Shown here piece after piece: positions 24,763 to 38,200 of a DNA stretch of 64,000 bases. A model generated the notes under the pieces. The model saw nothing but the letters and a program-made list of their open reading frames with translations, searched no databases and was not told the DNA's origin. The DNA lies in assembly GCF_028502605.1 (NCBI RefSeq), contig NC_079233.1, forward strand, positions 868,001 through 932,000. The letters are read 5' to 3'. The stretch comes from Trichoderma breve (Eukaryota; Ascomycota; Sordariomycetes; Hypocreales; Hypocreaceae). The position numbers and the translations under genes were made by a program. Numbering within the stretch: the first letter of the stretch is position 1; the number at the start of each line of letters is the position of its first letter.

Positions 24763-26079
24763 GGTGAGGAAGGATGGGACAAGGCCCGAGGATCAACTCA
24801 AGAGAATACGAAGTTTGCCAAAGAAACGACCGCTTTGCCGATGAGGATAGCCGTGAAGACACCGAAATAAAAAGCGCACACAGCTTCAACACAAAGAGAC
24901 ACGCAAAGACCGAGGATTGCAGCATAAAAATCAAGGCACAGAATTGCACAAGTAGAGGTGGTGCTTACAAAACGCATGAGAGCATTCGAAACGACGAAGG
25001 CACAGCAAAAGACACAGAAAAACAGACAAAGGAAATAGGGAGAAGAAGGGGAGGAAGGGGAAATGTACTACATTTTCTCTCTCTCCGACTTGAAAAGTTT
25101 GAGTCTTTCAGAGAAACGAGCGTTGCAGAAGGGAGAAAGACCTGCTGGGCAGCTGCCCATTTGTATGGGCTTTGCCTGGGGATAAGGCATCGATTGCGCT
25201 CCTGCCCTGATCACTTGGTTGGCATTGCGTCATGGGAGCAAGTGAATTCGATGCCGAGCAAACGATGGAGCCACTGATACATAGGTAAATATCTTAGTAG
25301 TACCTTTGCAGAAAATCAGATAGCAGAAGCAATTCTAACAAGCATTGCTAATGTTTAGCTTAATGATATATGCACTTCTTACCTCGGATCTGTGGTAGAT
25401 ACATATCTACGTTAGATAGCCTCATTATCTACTTTTTGGTATTCCAAACCAAGATCTTGAGATGTAGTGATTCATCTCTAGCATCAGCGGTACCTACATT
25501 AGGCCCTGTAAATTCTAGGTACCAGCCTGTAGACAGCATCACCAAACACAACGCATCTGGGAGGAACACAAACATTTGGCCAAGTGATTAGCTTAAGCGT
25601 AAATTCACTTCATTCGCTACGCTATCATCTTTTCATACATGTAAAATTTTCAGTTCCTCGTCCGTCATAGCTCTTCTCAGCCACCGCCCATTCCCCTCCT
25701 TCGTGTCCCTCCAAGATGCTTTGCCAACCGGTTCCCCGAGACGCCAAACGATTTACTTGGAGCTCAACATAACGCGCAGACATCTTGCAAAAAAAGAAGA
25801 GCAAAAGATGCCGAGACTAGTAGTAATTATATAAAATGTTGCTTGTTGGTTTTCTCTCAAAGACTGTTTTCCCCCCACCGACAGGGTATCTTTTGAGAAA
25901 TGTTGGAGGAGTGGTGAATGTATGGGGGCGTAAATGGGTCAAGAAAAAAAAAGATCAAAAAAATAGAAGTAAAGTTGTTGTTTAAAAAAGCATGAATCAA
26001 CATGAAAGAATCAATGTGAAAAGCAACGCATGGTTATAACATGCGAGCCGAGAGAAGACGTGATCAAAAATGAATTAAA
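24763..26079. other. intergenic region
   Basis: It contains the upstream region of the hypothetical gene (C/T-rich on the minus strand at about 25040-25100) and the 3' flank of MPG1, which is AT-rich (25800-26079). No gene or clear repeat seen. Confidence 0.5.
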
Positions 26080-27539
26080 TCACATGATAATGGCGGGAAC
26101 GTCCACGTTGGCCTTGATGGACTTGTGAGGCAGAACGCTACCACCGTTGACGTAGATCTCGTCGCCAATGGTAACATCGTCACCGAGAACAGTCACGTTC
26201 TCCAGACGGGCCCAGCGGCCGACGGTGCTGTTCCAGCCAACAATCGTCGACTTGACCCATGCGTGGTCCTTGACCTTGGAGGCGCTCAGGAGGACACATC
26301 GCTGCAGACGGACACCGTCACCGACGACGACGTCTGGGCCAATGGTGACGTTGGGGCCTATTCTGCAGTTCTTTCCGATCTTGGCAGAGGGGTGAATCAG
26401 GACGTTGCCACCGTGGACGTAGGACTCAGTAGGGGGGGTGAGCTCCTTGCTGCCCTTCTTGGTGAGAGAAGACAGGTACAGGCAGGTGCCGCTAAGGAAG
26501 TCCTTGGGCTGACCAACGTCCATCCAGAAGCCCTCGAGGTCGAAAGAGTGCAGCTGGTTGTCGGCAACCATGGCGGGGAAGGTCTCCTTCTCGATGGATG
26601 TGGGGCGAAGCTCAATGCGCTTCAGGACGGAGGTGTTGAAGATGTACATGCCGGCGTTGATACGGTTGCCGACGAACTCGACGGGCTTCTCGACGAAGCG
26701 GTCGATGCGAGATGGGTGGTTGGGCTTGTGGACAACGACACCGTACTTGGAGGGCTCCTCCACCTTGGTGACCACAATGGTACCCTCATCGCCGTGGCTC
26801 TTGTGGTACTCGAGGAGCTCCTTGAAGGGATAGTCGCAGATGACGTCGGAGTTGAGGACGAAGAAGGGGGAGTCGTCCTTGGCAAGAATGCCCTCAGCAA
26901 GCTTGAGGGGACCGCCAGTGTCGAGGGGCTCCGACTCGACAGAAAACTCAATGTTGATGTTGTATTTCGCCTCGTACTAATGATGGGGCGTACGCAATCA
27001 GCTTCATGCTCAACGTCATTGGAGGGGAAGCTCAGCTAGGGGGCAAAAGCTTGTTGGTGCAACAAATAGGCAAAAAAAAAACCAGGCAAGGGTTGCAGTG
27101 AGGGGTCATGTGCAGGACTCACCTCAGCCAGGAACTTTTCCATAATCTCTGGGCGGTAGTTGACGGCGAGGACAATGTCGGTAACGCCAGCGGCGACGAG
27201 AGCCTCGATTTGGTGCACAATCATGGGCTTGTTGCAGAACTCAACGAGAGGCTTGGGGAGCGTCAGGGTCTAGATGGCGTCGCACAATGGTCAGTCTCTG
27301 GGGTGTGGTGAAGCTGTGGTTCTGGCGGTTCCCCCTCCATCCCTCCCCCCATTCGCGTTCAATGCGGTGGTGGGATGCAGGTCGGATCGCTGGCGTGGAA
27401 CGTACGAGAGGGCGAAGGCGAGTGCCAAAGCCACCGACAAGAATAAGTCCTGCGCAGGGGAGAATGTTAGCCTTGCCATTGGATTGGAGATTGGAGCACC
27501 GGTTTGGATGGTGGTTGAGAGGCGCGTCATACCCTTCAT
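26080..27539 (-). CDS. MPG1: mannose-1-phosphate guanylyltransferase (GDP-mannose pyrophosphorylase)
   Basis: It makes GDP-mannose from mannose-1-phosphate and GTP, the donor for N- and O-glycosylation, GPI anchors and cell-wall mannan. Exons are 27539-27533 (7 coding nt), 27449-27406, 27269-27123 and 26976-26080 (introns 83, 136 and 146 nt). The product is exactly 364 aa, the usual fungal length. The nucleotidyltransferase signature [10 protein letters not shown] plus TLPKPL is split by the second intron. [12 protein letters not shown] holds the metal-binding Asp, and FVEKP and GFWMDVGQP are conserved active-site segments. A C-terminal left-handed beta-helix hexapeptide region ([17 protein letters not shown]) follows. 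The protein is cytosolic. Confidence 0.96.
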
Positions 27540-30500
27540 GGTGAATGTCTGCGACGATGCTTGATGTGCAGGTTTAAGAAAAAGGGGGGGTTTAAAGAAG
27601 AGGAGTAAAGAAGTAAGGCAACTAGTATATTTTGGTAGTGAGCGTAGAGAAGAACGAGCGACAATGCAATGCTCGCAAAGCAGAGAATCAAAGTCGTCTC
27701 AAGAGGCAAAAGGTGAAAAGGCTGTGGTGTTTTTGCGGGAGGATGGGAGGGAAAAGGAGAGAGGAAATTGCCATCTATTTGGGCTGGGCTCAAGGTGTCC
27801 AGATGTCACGAAGCCAGTACACAGATTAGCACGGAGCTCCAAGTACTGCCGCTCCGGAGAAGCAATGCAATGCGTTCGTACCGACTAATTTCACGCGCTG
27901 GGCTTAGCGGCATCTCAACTCGTACAGGGCCCGGCGTCCCCTGAAAGCGCCTCAAGCCTCCCAGCAAATCACATCACCAATTGGCACGGCTAGGCCCCCG
28001 TTTCCTATTCCCATTCCCAGCCTATTGGCGTGACAGCTGCTGAGCTCTGCCTTACTAGCTGCTAGTTCAGAGTGCTGTAAATTATCGAATGGAACTGGAC
28101 CACATAGAGATTGAACACGAAGCGTCAGGACGAGGCAGTGCGGGGGCCTGTGATCATTTGGTCCAGGGTCCCCCCAAAGACCCAAAGACTGCGCGGCCAA
28201 TCAGCTCGACAGGCCTGAGCATGAAAAATTTCCCACGCGGCTTGGGAAAAGCTGGAGGCGAAATTTGGGCGGCCCGTGAACCTGCACAACACCCGTAAAG
28301 CTCCGTATCATCATGCAATCAGTTGTTTTTGATACTTCGTATAATACCGATACCTTTTCATCACGCTGCTCATCTAAAATTGTCTCGTGTCATCACTGCT
28401 TATAAGATGCATGTATAAGTTGTAGATAAACCAACAGATCGATGAGGTGACTGGCGTATAAGTGCCAACGATTAAGTGAGACATTTCGCATCTCTTGTCT
28501 CACATGAAATCTCATACTCGTACAGATTCTGCATACACAGAGCCCTGCAAACAATCACCTCAGGGCTGCAATCGTGCGCATGCAGCAATACGACCTCGTT
28601 CATATCGCATCACATCACATCGTGTCCTGGCGATTCATGCCATGTAAATAATACCAGCTACAACCCGCATTCGGCGAAACCCCCATCACGCCAACATCCC
28701 AATAGTCTCAAACCCACCAACGAACGCAAACAGCCAAATGCAAACCATTGAAATCTATCGAATTCATTTTTTTTTTTTTTCTTCTTCTTCTCAATCGTCT
28801 GCTTTGACTCCCATCCAATATTCAATAATTCGTATGATCGCTCATTGCCCGCACCAGGAATAAACACGGACCCGTCAGCCCGGCGACTGCCTCATTCATT
28901 TCCATTCGTGGCGCCACTTAAACCGGCCGGTCAGCACCGTGATTTGCCCCCTATTTTATCTGGTCTGGTTGTTTTAAAGCACGCATCCATCCATCGTTCT
29001 CTCTCCTGACTTCGGGTTCGTGTTAATTACATCCGATTCAGCCCTGCAACGTTGTACGCATAATCTCATCGACTCAAATCCTCACATTATGACTCTCTAT
29101 TGTTATTTCTCTTCCCATTAATTTCCTTAGGATGTAGTTAACACAGCTCTCATAAGCTCCAATATAAGCTCCATCCACTATATCACTCTACAATGAGTCT
29201 ACATACATACACAGCCCCATCCCATCGTATCGTATCGTACCGCATCACATCATCAAAAGACTCCATCCCATCCCGCTCATATTACTCGTGCAACACCCTT
29301 CGCTAATCTCACAGACCACAACACCTCGACCCGAAACAAGACACACCCAGGGGCAAAAACAAATATAAAACCAAAAGAAGAATCGCAAAACCCATCACAT
29401 CCCGTGTTTCATCTCCCCTATCGACAAGGATCATAATTTCTCGCTCTCGTTATTTTGTATAACCCCCCATTCCATGTGGAGTTTTTTTTTCCAGCCTAGT
29501 TGAAGCCTTGCAAATCCTACAAAGACCCCCCTGGCCGCTAGATGAATTTAGGATCGTTTTTTCTCTCTTTGGGTGGCTTCATCAACCGCATCCTAGACCT
29601 AGCCGTTTCTGTTCCTGGAGCTATCTTGTGCCACATTACGTATGTGTGGCTAACTAGGCCGGCTCAAATGGTCGACTCTTTTCTTGGGGAAGCTGGCGGC
29701 TGTAAATGCAGAGAATCTTCAACTCTTCATCTGGTAATTTAAGATTGAGCCGGATTTTAAAGCTAATCACCTTATATGATGATCGTCATTTGGAGACTGC
29801 CGGGTTTGTCTTGGCATAGACATGCATGCCATGATACACCATAAATCTCTCACCAAGTCATCTTGGTTTCACCACAAAGAGACAATCTCCAATAATGCCT
29901 TCTGCCACTTCTATTAGATGAATTGTGTATCGCCTTAGTAGCAGCCATGAATCTTGGTTCTCACTACAAAGAGAACATCTCCAATAACGCCTTCTGCAAC
30001 AACTAACATCTTCCATCATTAGAGGAATTATGCATCGCCTTAGTAACAACCATAAATGGGCCAATGAAATATTGTCAATATTCACATATATTCACGATTC
30101 TCCAAATCTACATCACATCTTGCGTTGCGACACACCACCATCCAAGACAAAAATCTTAAAAAAATGAAACATAATAGTCATCATCTTCATATCATCGTAA
30201 CCGTAAACTCTTTTTTTTTCTCTTCTTAAATTTTTTTTATATTCCAAACCTGCATTCGGATCCGTCATTGCTTCGTATCATCCAATCAATTCATCTCGTC
30301 CTTCTCTTCGTTTTTGCGTCTTGACGTCATAAAGGGAGAACATTCCGTCCTGCCAACATTCGCTCGTGAGAAAAGACCCCAAATTGCCTCAAAAATGGGG
30401 CAATTACAGCGGAAATCATAAAAATGAAGAGATATAATAGAAAAACAAAAAGGCATTGCCCGCTTCGCTTGCTGCGAGACGCCTAAAAGGAAAGTCAAGG

Positions 30501-31359
30501 AGCCGTCCTTGCGAAAGGCACGACTGCCCCTGTGCAAAACGAGGTACTTTGTCTTATCGCAAGAAACATTCATAAACTCGAGGCAAGATGAAAAAACACT
30601 TGGCCTCTGTGGTGAGTGATCGCGGGCTTTCAATGCCCTGTAAGTAAAGGATGGACAGGTATGTCATCAAACAGTATCAAGAACCACCCAAGCCAAGCTG
30701 TTTAGCCTGTAAAAACCCGCTTCCGAGAGATAGTAATGAAGAAATGTACTTTTTGTTCCTTGCCAAACATCATCAGGCCAACAGATCCAGAAGATTGGCT
30801 CATCAATTGAGACGAGCGGCAAGGTGTTGAGGAGGTGAGCATCAATGTCATGAATGCAATGCGTCTAAAGTCTAAACACATTGCCGAGGGAAAAAAACAA
30901 AGTCAACATCTAGGTTGATAACAAAAGGACCAAACCGGGCATGCCGGCCGCCGAAAGAAATATGAGACGTGTCTAAAGGTCGTTTCGTGTCGTCATAAAA
31001 GTCGTTGCAACATTTGCATCCACAAGAATGCCACTTTATCGCCAAGTCTTTTTGTACGCGCTTTTTTCCGTACCTTTTTCTTCTTCTTTTTTTGGACTCC
31101 TCGCTTGTTCAACCCTTCTTTTTTGTTTGTGAAAAGGAAAAATAATAGCCGCCATGAAATGGATAAAGCAAGGTTGGCGCGATGGTGGTTATATCCTCAA
31201 AGGGACTGCCGTGAAGCCTTTCAACCACATGTATATGTGCGCCATTGGCTGCCTGTGAAGGTCCAAGCCAAAAACCAAGGGGGAAATATGGAAAACAATG
31301 CGGGTAAATCACCACCTTAAAAAAAAACTCCGAATCCGTTCCAGGGATCAGCGTCTGGC
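27540..31359. other. gene-poor stretch, 3.8 kb
   Basis: It contains the MPG1 promoter on the right side of that gene and the 3' flank of the dsRBD-like gene. Frames are short and unconvincing. From about 28.3 to 31 kb it is AT-rich, with a poly-T/CTT run near 28770-28790, ATCGT microsatellite-like words near 29225-29245 and a tandem duplication at 29860-30055. Confidence 0.5.
29860..30055. repeat. imperfect tandem duplication, about 91 and 105 bp
   Basis: Unit A (29860-29950) and unit B (29951-30055) lie directly head to tail. They share ATCTTGGTT, CTACAAAGAGA-like, ATCTCCAATAA, GCCTTCTGC, ATTAGA and ATCGCCTTAGTA in the same order. Unit B carries an extra ~14 bp in its middle. Most other differences are transitions. 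No open frame spans the repeat. Confidence 0.75.
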
Positions 31360-32275
31360 TTATTCAAATGAAGCAGTGGAACTGCTGCTCGAGTGAGTGC
31401 CGGAGCGGCGGCCGTGACGTTCATTGCTGTCCCTGGACGATGTAGGGCGGCTCTTGCGTCGGGTATCAGCATTGGCTGGAAGTCCCTGGACAATACCGTT
31501 GCGAGCAAGCATGCCGCCGTTGACGGAAAAGTTGCGGCAAACCATGAACGCACGCATGGCAGCGTTTTCTTGAGCCAACAGGTCGGACTCGTATGCCAGG
31601 TCGGTCTGGTACTCGCGTCCGTTGACTAGGACAAGGCAAGTAAAGCCATTGGGGTCACGGTAACACTCGTACGAGGGGTCTGTCCATCCTCGGCGCCGGC
31701 AAAGGCCTATCAATTACACCCATCGGTTAGTCTTTCCGCCTCCTCAAAAGTTTTGAAAAAAGCCGACAAGAAAGAGAGACAGAAAAAAAAATCACAGCCA
31801 TTAGCTGCCAAGGCAATGTAAGATGCGGCAGAAGACACAGATCACGGCAACTCGCCAGAAACATGCTGCTGTAGGAACCTCATTCGACCGGCTTCTTGCA
31901 GCCTGAAGGATCCCTGCATGAACCAGCGGTACGATTGAGCAAGAAGAGGGGGGACAAGCCGCGGAAGGGTGTAATCATGTGCCTGCGTCAAACCAATTCA
32001 CGGGATTGTAAACGGCGGTAAGAGTTCGATTGGGCGGCAGAAAGCAATTGAGAATTGCTCGCTCCCTCTCTCAATCAGCCCTCTGAGCTGCCAAGGTCGC
32101 CGTGGTGGCCGCGCGCAAGGCTCGATTTATTTCCCCCCCTCCCCCCAAATCTCATACGCCACCCCCACACGAGATTTCGGGGATGTCGGTAGCCATTGGG
32201 TTGAAGTAAACAAAGCACACGAGAGGTTCAATTGATCAACTTACTCTCCAGGTACTGCATGTAGAAGCCACCCAT
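31360..32275 (-). CDS. small dsRNA-binding-domain-like protein
   Basis: Exons are 32275-32245 (31 nt) and 31706-31360, separated by a 538-nt intron that is long for this window. The product is 125 aa. The join reads MGGFYMQYLE-SLCRRRGWTDP. Residues 1-80 fit the alpha-beta-beta-beta-alpha layout of a dsRBD: a first helix FYMQYLESLCRRRG, strands TCLVLVNGREYQTDLA, and a last helix QENAAMRAFMVCRNF. The tail from about residue 90 is Ser/Arg-rich and disordered. The fold call is by pattern only. The conserved Lys pair at the start of a canonical dsRBD helix 2 is not obvious, so RNA binding is unproven. I recall similar small proteins in other Sordariomycetes but no assigned function. Confidence 0.7.
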
Positions 32276-35200
32276 GATTGCGGTAGATATTCAATAGGTA
32301 GCGGAGAAGAAAGGAAGAGAGGAATTGGGTTCAGGCAATGAAATTGTCCTGGTGTGGGCAAAAAAATAAAAGTGGAACAGAGTCCAGAAGCCGCTGCCGC
32401 AGATATGCGTGTGTGCGAGTTTGAGTTGAGAGGAATTGGAGTATGGCTGCGTGGTAACCTTTGAGAGAGCAAAGTCAAAAAAAGTTAAACCAAAGTTCAA
32501 GGTGTAACCGAGGCGGGATCCAGGGATGGTTGGAGAGAAGCTACAATCGAAGCCCCGGCGGGAACTGAGAGGGAGACGAAGGGATTAAGAAGAAATCGAA
32601 ACAAGAAGCGCGGGCTTCGGCGGAGGAGAAGGCGGAAACGAAACAAGTTCAAGAACAGAAGCTGGCCAAATCCAAGGTGGAGCACGAGGACGGCCGAGAC
32701 GGAGGCCAGGCGCACCGCTCCGGTAGCAGCAGCGGCGGTAGACAAGATCAAGCGGCGAGGGATGTATGCGCGCGCGTGTACCCCGTACGCGGGATGTGAG
32801 AATCTGCGCCTGGATGTGTGTATGTGTGTATGTACGAGTATGTAGGTCGTCCTAGTCGGAAGCTGGCATGGGGGCCACAAGGAGAACAGTCAAGGGGGAG
32901 GAGAGAGATGTGCAATGAATGGCTTCGATGGGATGTGTAGCAAGCAGTATTCTGGGCATGCATATGTATGTGTCTGCCTGTCTGGATGCATGTACTCGTA
33001 GTGGTAGTATGTGAGTATGCATGTACGTGGTATGCCGCTGTCCTGATGCTCCGTTACCACGCATTCCACGGGCCTTGTCGCAAGAGCAGGATGAGCCGGT
33101 CCTTTGGCGAGACATGTGGGCTTTATTGCAAACGTCGTCCCTAGCGCGGGGCCGAGGGGTGTCTGGAGAGAGAGCGAAACGCGCGAATGGAGGTTGATGC
33201 GAGCAACGATGCGGCTCTTGGAAGAGTGTGACCCCATCGTTGATGTGTTGGCAGCTCTCATTGCCAGTTAATTTTGCAAACCGCTGGGGACTAGGCCGCT
33301 CCACCACAAAGTGTACAAGACGACAAGTGTACAGTACACTTTGGGTGCCAGAGAGACGCACTGCCTAACCATACCTGTATATGGTCGTCTCCCCATCTCG
33401 AATAAGTTTCGCCCCAGCGATGCGGACGAGTCGTAGCATGGACAGAGGATGGAGGTAACTAGAGAGCGAAGTAGTAAGGTATGGTCAGGCTAGGGGCCTG
33501 GCTTCTTTTCGTCAAGGGTCGTTCACCTACTCGAGTCAACCCGGGCCCTTTCGTCTCTCTCAGCATGGTTTCCTAGCTTCTCGAGCTGTCCTCATTTGTT
33601 CATGCCGCTGCAATCATCTTCCTACAGGTAATGTCGGCCGTTCTGGCCGCCGGAAGGGTCGCTTCTCTAGGCGCCCAATCCCCTGTCTCTGCGGCGGGGA
33701 CCCATGTTTGGCGCTTCGGCCATGTTCAATTGAGGTCGCACGAACGATTAATCAATCGACAGCAAGAAAATCATCAACGGCAATACTGGATGGGCAAGGG
33801 CTCCCCCTCGTTCGTCCTGAATTGACCAACGGGGGTGGTGGCAAAAGAAATTTTGAGAAGGGGAGAGAGGGGCCAATGGCAGCTTTGACGATCCTCAACT
33901 CGACCACAGAGAACAACATACCACCACATCTACTCCGTAAATGTTGGTGATAAGGAACGACAAGTACTGTAAAACATCGCTTAGGAGAGAGCCAGCCCAG
34001 CCACACGACGCCATATAGCTGGGAGAAAACGTATCGCCTGGTAACCACCATCACCCAAGAATATCCTTCCGAGATCTATGCTTTGGCGGCCGCTAATGCA
34101 CAGCAGGATCCCACAGATGGCGCCTTGTGCAGATATCTGTGTATTGTCGGTGACCTTGGGTGCAGAGCATACACCGTGACTGGTAACATGAAATTGGTCT
34201 ACAGCACGAGCTTGTTACAGCCCCAGTTGAAAAAGCAGGATGAATGCTCCAATTGCACCCATTGGATTTGCACGAATAGAATATGTGCACGATTGGAACA
34301 CACACATGCTGCTTGGCGGGCATGGACACATCTTTCAGTCGTGCTCACATCCCTAGAGGCATTGGTGGTCAGCTCGCGCAGCTGTTTGGTTGGATTGGTT
34401 CACTCCAGGTTAGTCGGTGGTGGCTTCGATCGTCGGTAGGAGGAAGCGTGTGCGTTCACAAATCTTTGGATGAGCCGTCACACATACGTAACGCCGGCCT
34501 TGCTGTGCTTCATCTGTACCGTGCCAGCAAAGAAAGAGGCTATATCCCTTTGGTACATACCGGGTGATTGGCACCGAGACGACATGCTAACAACCTCCCC
34601 CCAGCTGCACTTGGGCAAATCTGGCAGAGTGCCAGTGGTCCTGGCGCCATGAAGAGACGCTTAGCGGAGGCTATTTCCTAAAGCTGCTCGGATTGCAGGC
34701 CGAGGTAGAAAGGGGAGGTCCTCGTCGGTGTTTTCAGACGTCGGTGAAGAGGCGCGAAACTGCAACCACTTGCATGAAAGTGAGCAGACCAAGAGCGCAC
34801 AAAGTTTTAGTGATAAACATACTCCGTGCTCCATACTCCCAGGCCATTGCATCGCAAGGTCTAATCTCTTTAGCGTCGCAGTAGCTGGACTGGCGAATAG
34901 TGGGCCAAAGGTTGGACGCAAGGTGATCCCGGTTCGAGAGAACCATCCAGCGGCTCTCGAGCTGTAACATAATATTGCTCACATCCATTGTATCTGTATC
35001 ATGTATGTGAGTTCTCGTACGGATTCTCCCATGCCTGCCTCGACCTCCCAAGCGCGCGCACGGTGTGTCGTCGTCGTTGCACACAGGGTTCCAGACTTGA
35101 CATAGAACAATAAGTGACAATTACGGTGAAGATGGCCCGATTGATTGGACAGATCTGCGAAGAGGGGGGCGCAAGGCAGCCAAGTATGAGGCAGACGCCC

Positions 35201-38200
35201 TCGGACCCTTTGACCCTCTTTAAGTCTCTTTGTGAGGAGGGGGGGTTTAAAAGGCCGCATGCAACGATGAGCTGGCAGTGCCGCCGGTTGATATTAAGCA
35301 AACACACGCAGCGAACGGTTCGTCGAAGCTGCCCCAAGGTGCCATGTACAAGTACTCGTGCTCGGTGGCTTGCACACTTGTGTCCCGGCTTCTGTGCAAT
35401 AGTACTGGGACAGCGACACCCTCAGTCATCCTCACATGCGCGGAGGCCCGAGCGCTGACGCAGAGCTCTTGTAAGTAGTATACCATTGGGAATTGTGGGC
35501 GAGGATGGATGACAGGAAGCCCGCTGCGTGCCCGGTAGAGGTAGCACCGATTGTATGTACGAGTATGTACGAAGCAGCAGGAGTAGGAGCAGTGCTTCCT
35601 CTTGTAGTACCGAGACCAGGGGGGCCACTTTCGGCAGCGGTTTCTTCTTGACTTGCTTGTCAATTGCTGATTGAAAAAAAGCCCCATCCGTCCTCAGTCG
35701 TCGCCCAGGAACCACACGAGGAGGAGACGCCACCCACGCTGGATGACACTTTGGTCTGGGGTAAAGATCCGTTGCGTCTGCTGCGAAACTCGGAAAATAC
35801 CATTTGCTATCCATTGTGATATGTGTGATGGAGGATGCTAAAAAAAGCATGGCAAAGAGCAAAGGGGTTTGACGCCTTGCCTAGCACAAGCGTAGCTGGT
35901 GGGCGGATCGCCGGCCAGAGCTTGTGATTCGACAATTGGACAGCTCTTGGCACCGAAACACCTCTCATCGTTCGCCTAAGGGTTCCGCTAGCTAGCTTGC
36001 CAGGTGAAGTCAAAAAGCAAAGTCCCTTTGCTCCGTAGCGCCGCTTGATGGCACTGAGTGGCCGGGTCTCTGGTGGGAAAATGTCTTGTTTCTTTTTTTT
36101 TTTTTTACGGGGTGCCCTGGAGGCCAATCGCTGGCGATTCGGATCCGGCCGTTGGTCCCAGCGACCTGGTGCGGCCGCGATGGGATGGGCACGAGGCAGA
36201 TGGGCGTTGACCACTCGGCAGAGGTTGGATGATTATGGCCAATGCCGTGTAGACGCGTGCTGTCGTCCCTACCGAGGGAGAAGGGCATTGGAGCAGACGA
36301 GACTGCAACCAATGCATCCGTGAGGCGGTATCGCCGTCACCTCGGCCGTCGTATCGTCAGACAGGCAGCGCCGCCTCTCGATGGCCTGCCCTTGCCTTTG
36401 CCTTTGCCTCAACATGGCTAAATGGGATGCAGCGGTATTCCGTACGAGTACAAGCACAAGCATGCATCTTCTCCACGCCTTCGTATGTACGGAGTGGTGA
36501 AGTTGACTTGACCCAGGCCACGGCATGGTGAGGGCAAGCGTGTAAGGTACGTTGGATTTTTACATTCCAGTCTACGAAGATGGTAAGGTACCATGTCTAT
36601 GCCCATGTACAAAGTACTCCCTGCTTTGCTACGTCAAAAAGGCCCATGCCAGCGGTCAAGCAGGGATAGCTCCTGCCCTTTGGGAGCAATCGCTGAAGCT
36701 GACCTATCGGAACTCAGACAGCAAGGTACCTGGTACATGTTCCTGCGGGTCGCAGAAATACCTAGCAGTACCTAGCAGTGCTAGGGCATTACTAACGGGT
36801 GAGCCATTAATATGGACTCATGCCACTTGCAGCAGCCTCACTACATTAGTACTGTATATCCAGGCAATGGCAAGGCCTTTTGGCAGCACTGCTTTGACAT
36901 CTCCGATGGCTTTTGTGCTTCCTCAGCGTATGACAGCGGACATGAATTGAGTCATACACGTACTTGGTAAGACGCAGCGTTTTATACAGGCCCTAGGCCA
37001 GAAGCGTCCTTGTCTGCAAAGGAAGGCTTCCTCCTTGCTTCGTGTAACCCCTATGCAGCAGCATGAGCCCATCAGACCGGATAATCAAGGGAGGAGGTCC
37101 CTGCAGAGCCCAGGCCAAAAGCCGGGAAAAAAGAAGGATAGAAAACAAGAGAAAACTCTGTGGCAAAGAAAAAAAAAAAACACGGCGATCCACATCATGC
37201 AAATGCCCACTTCCACCTCCCTCAATCCCGGTCCCTTGGTGGCGGGTGAACGATGGGATGTAAGCCGACAGGTACCTCCTGAGCGGGCGGCTCCAATGCA
37301 TCGGCAGAGGAAAGACCTCGAACAGGCGGCTTGATATTAATGTTGGGGGTGGGAGAAGAGATGTGTGAGAGAGAGAGCCAGCTGTTAGTCCTCTGATATG
37401 GCTTCCAGGTGTTTGCCACAGTCTTGTCCGAAGAGCTGCTGCTTCGCTCATACCTCCTCCTCAGAGGGGAAGTGATAAACTTGATTCCCCTCATCTCATT
37501 CTGTGACTCGCCGCCGTATGCAGAGGAAAAATCCAAACGCCTGTGCAATTCTCAGAGAATTGACTTGTGCAAGTGTACGGAATAAAAGCAGGCTGGCCAT
37601 GTAAGGCGGCCGCATGATATGCGGCCCTATAAGCGGAGGGGGCGTGTGCGTGAGACCTGTGCCATTTTGACAGAAAAAGAAGAAGAAAGACATTTTGTTG
37701 CCTCTTCTTACATTAAAAGAGTGCATATGTACGGCGCAATCGGTTGATGATCAAGGGCGACGCTTGCTGGAATATTGAGTCTTTTGGAGGGTCGGGGTAA
37801 CTCCGCGGCAACTAATGGATTCATGCCATGTATCTATCATTCGTAATCGGCCTCTCCCTGCTGGACTAGGAGGTATGGCTTCAACCCAGCAGAACAGAAA
37901 GGATCGCCCAGAGGATATATCCAACAAGAGTTGTATGACTCCTAGGTGATGTGAAGAAATAGGTGTTGTTCCAACCCACGCAACGGCTGTCTGCGGACGC
38001 ATCGGGCGGGATGCGGTACGTCCTCGCATCCATGCCGACATGAATCTGTCCAAGAATATCAGCCCTCGATACAGAGTAACCCACCCTTGGTCCGGCGATG
38101 ATGTGCAGAACTGCGAATGCGGTGTGGCGCAAGGCAGCCCCCCTCCCATGAGTCTTCATCCGAGACATGCTTCTTCAACTAGTGCTCCGGAATCTGTCGG

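Noticed and set aside
26125..27039. 304-codon + strand frame opposite MPG1
   Set aside because: It runs exactly through the conserved MPG1 exon and an intron, and reflects GC-rich third positions of the real gene.
29542..29742. 66-codon frame with a hydrophobic start in the 3.8-kb gap
   Set aside because: Short, with no conserved motif and no promoter. The hydrophobic start arises from a T-rich tract.
36993..37451. 152-codon minus-strand frame
   Set aside because: Low-complexity Leu/Ser/Phe content from C/T-rich DNA, with no conserved motif.
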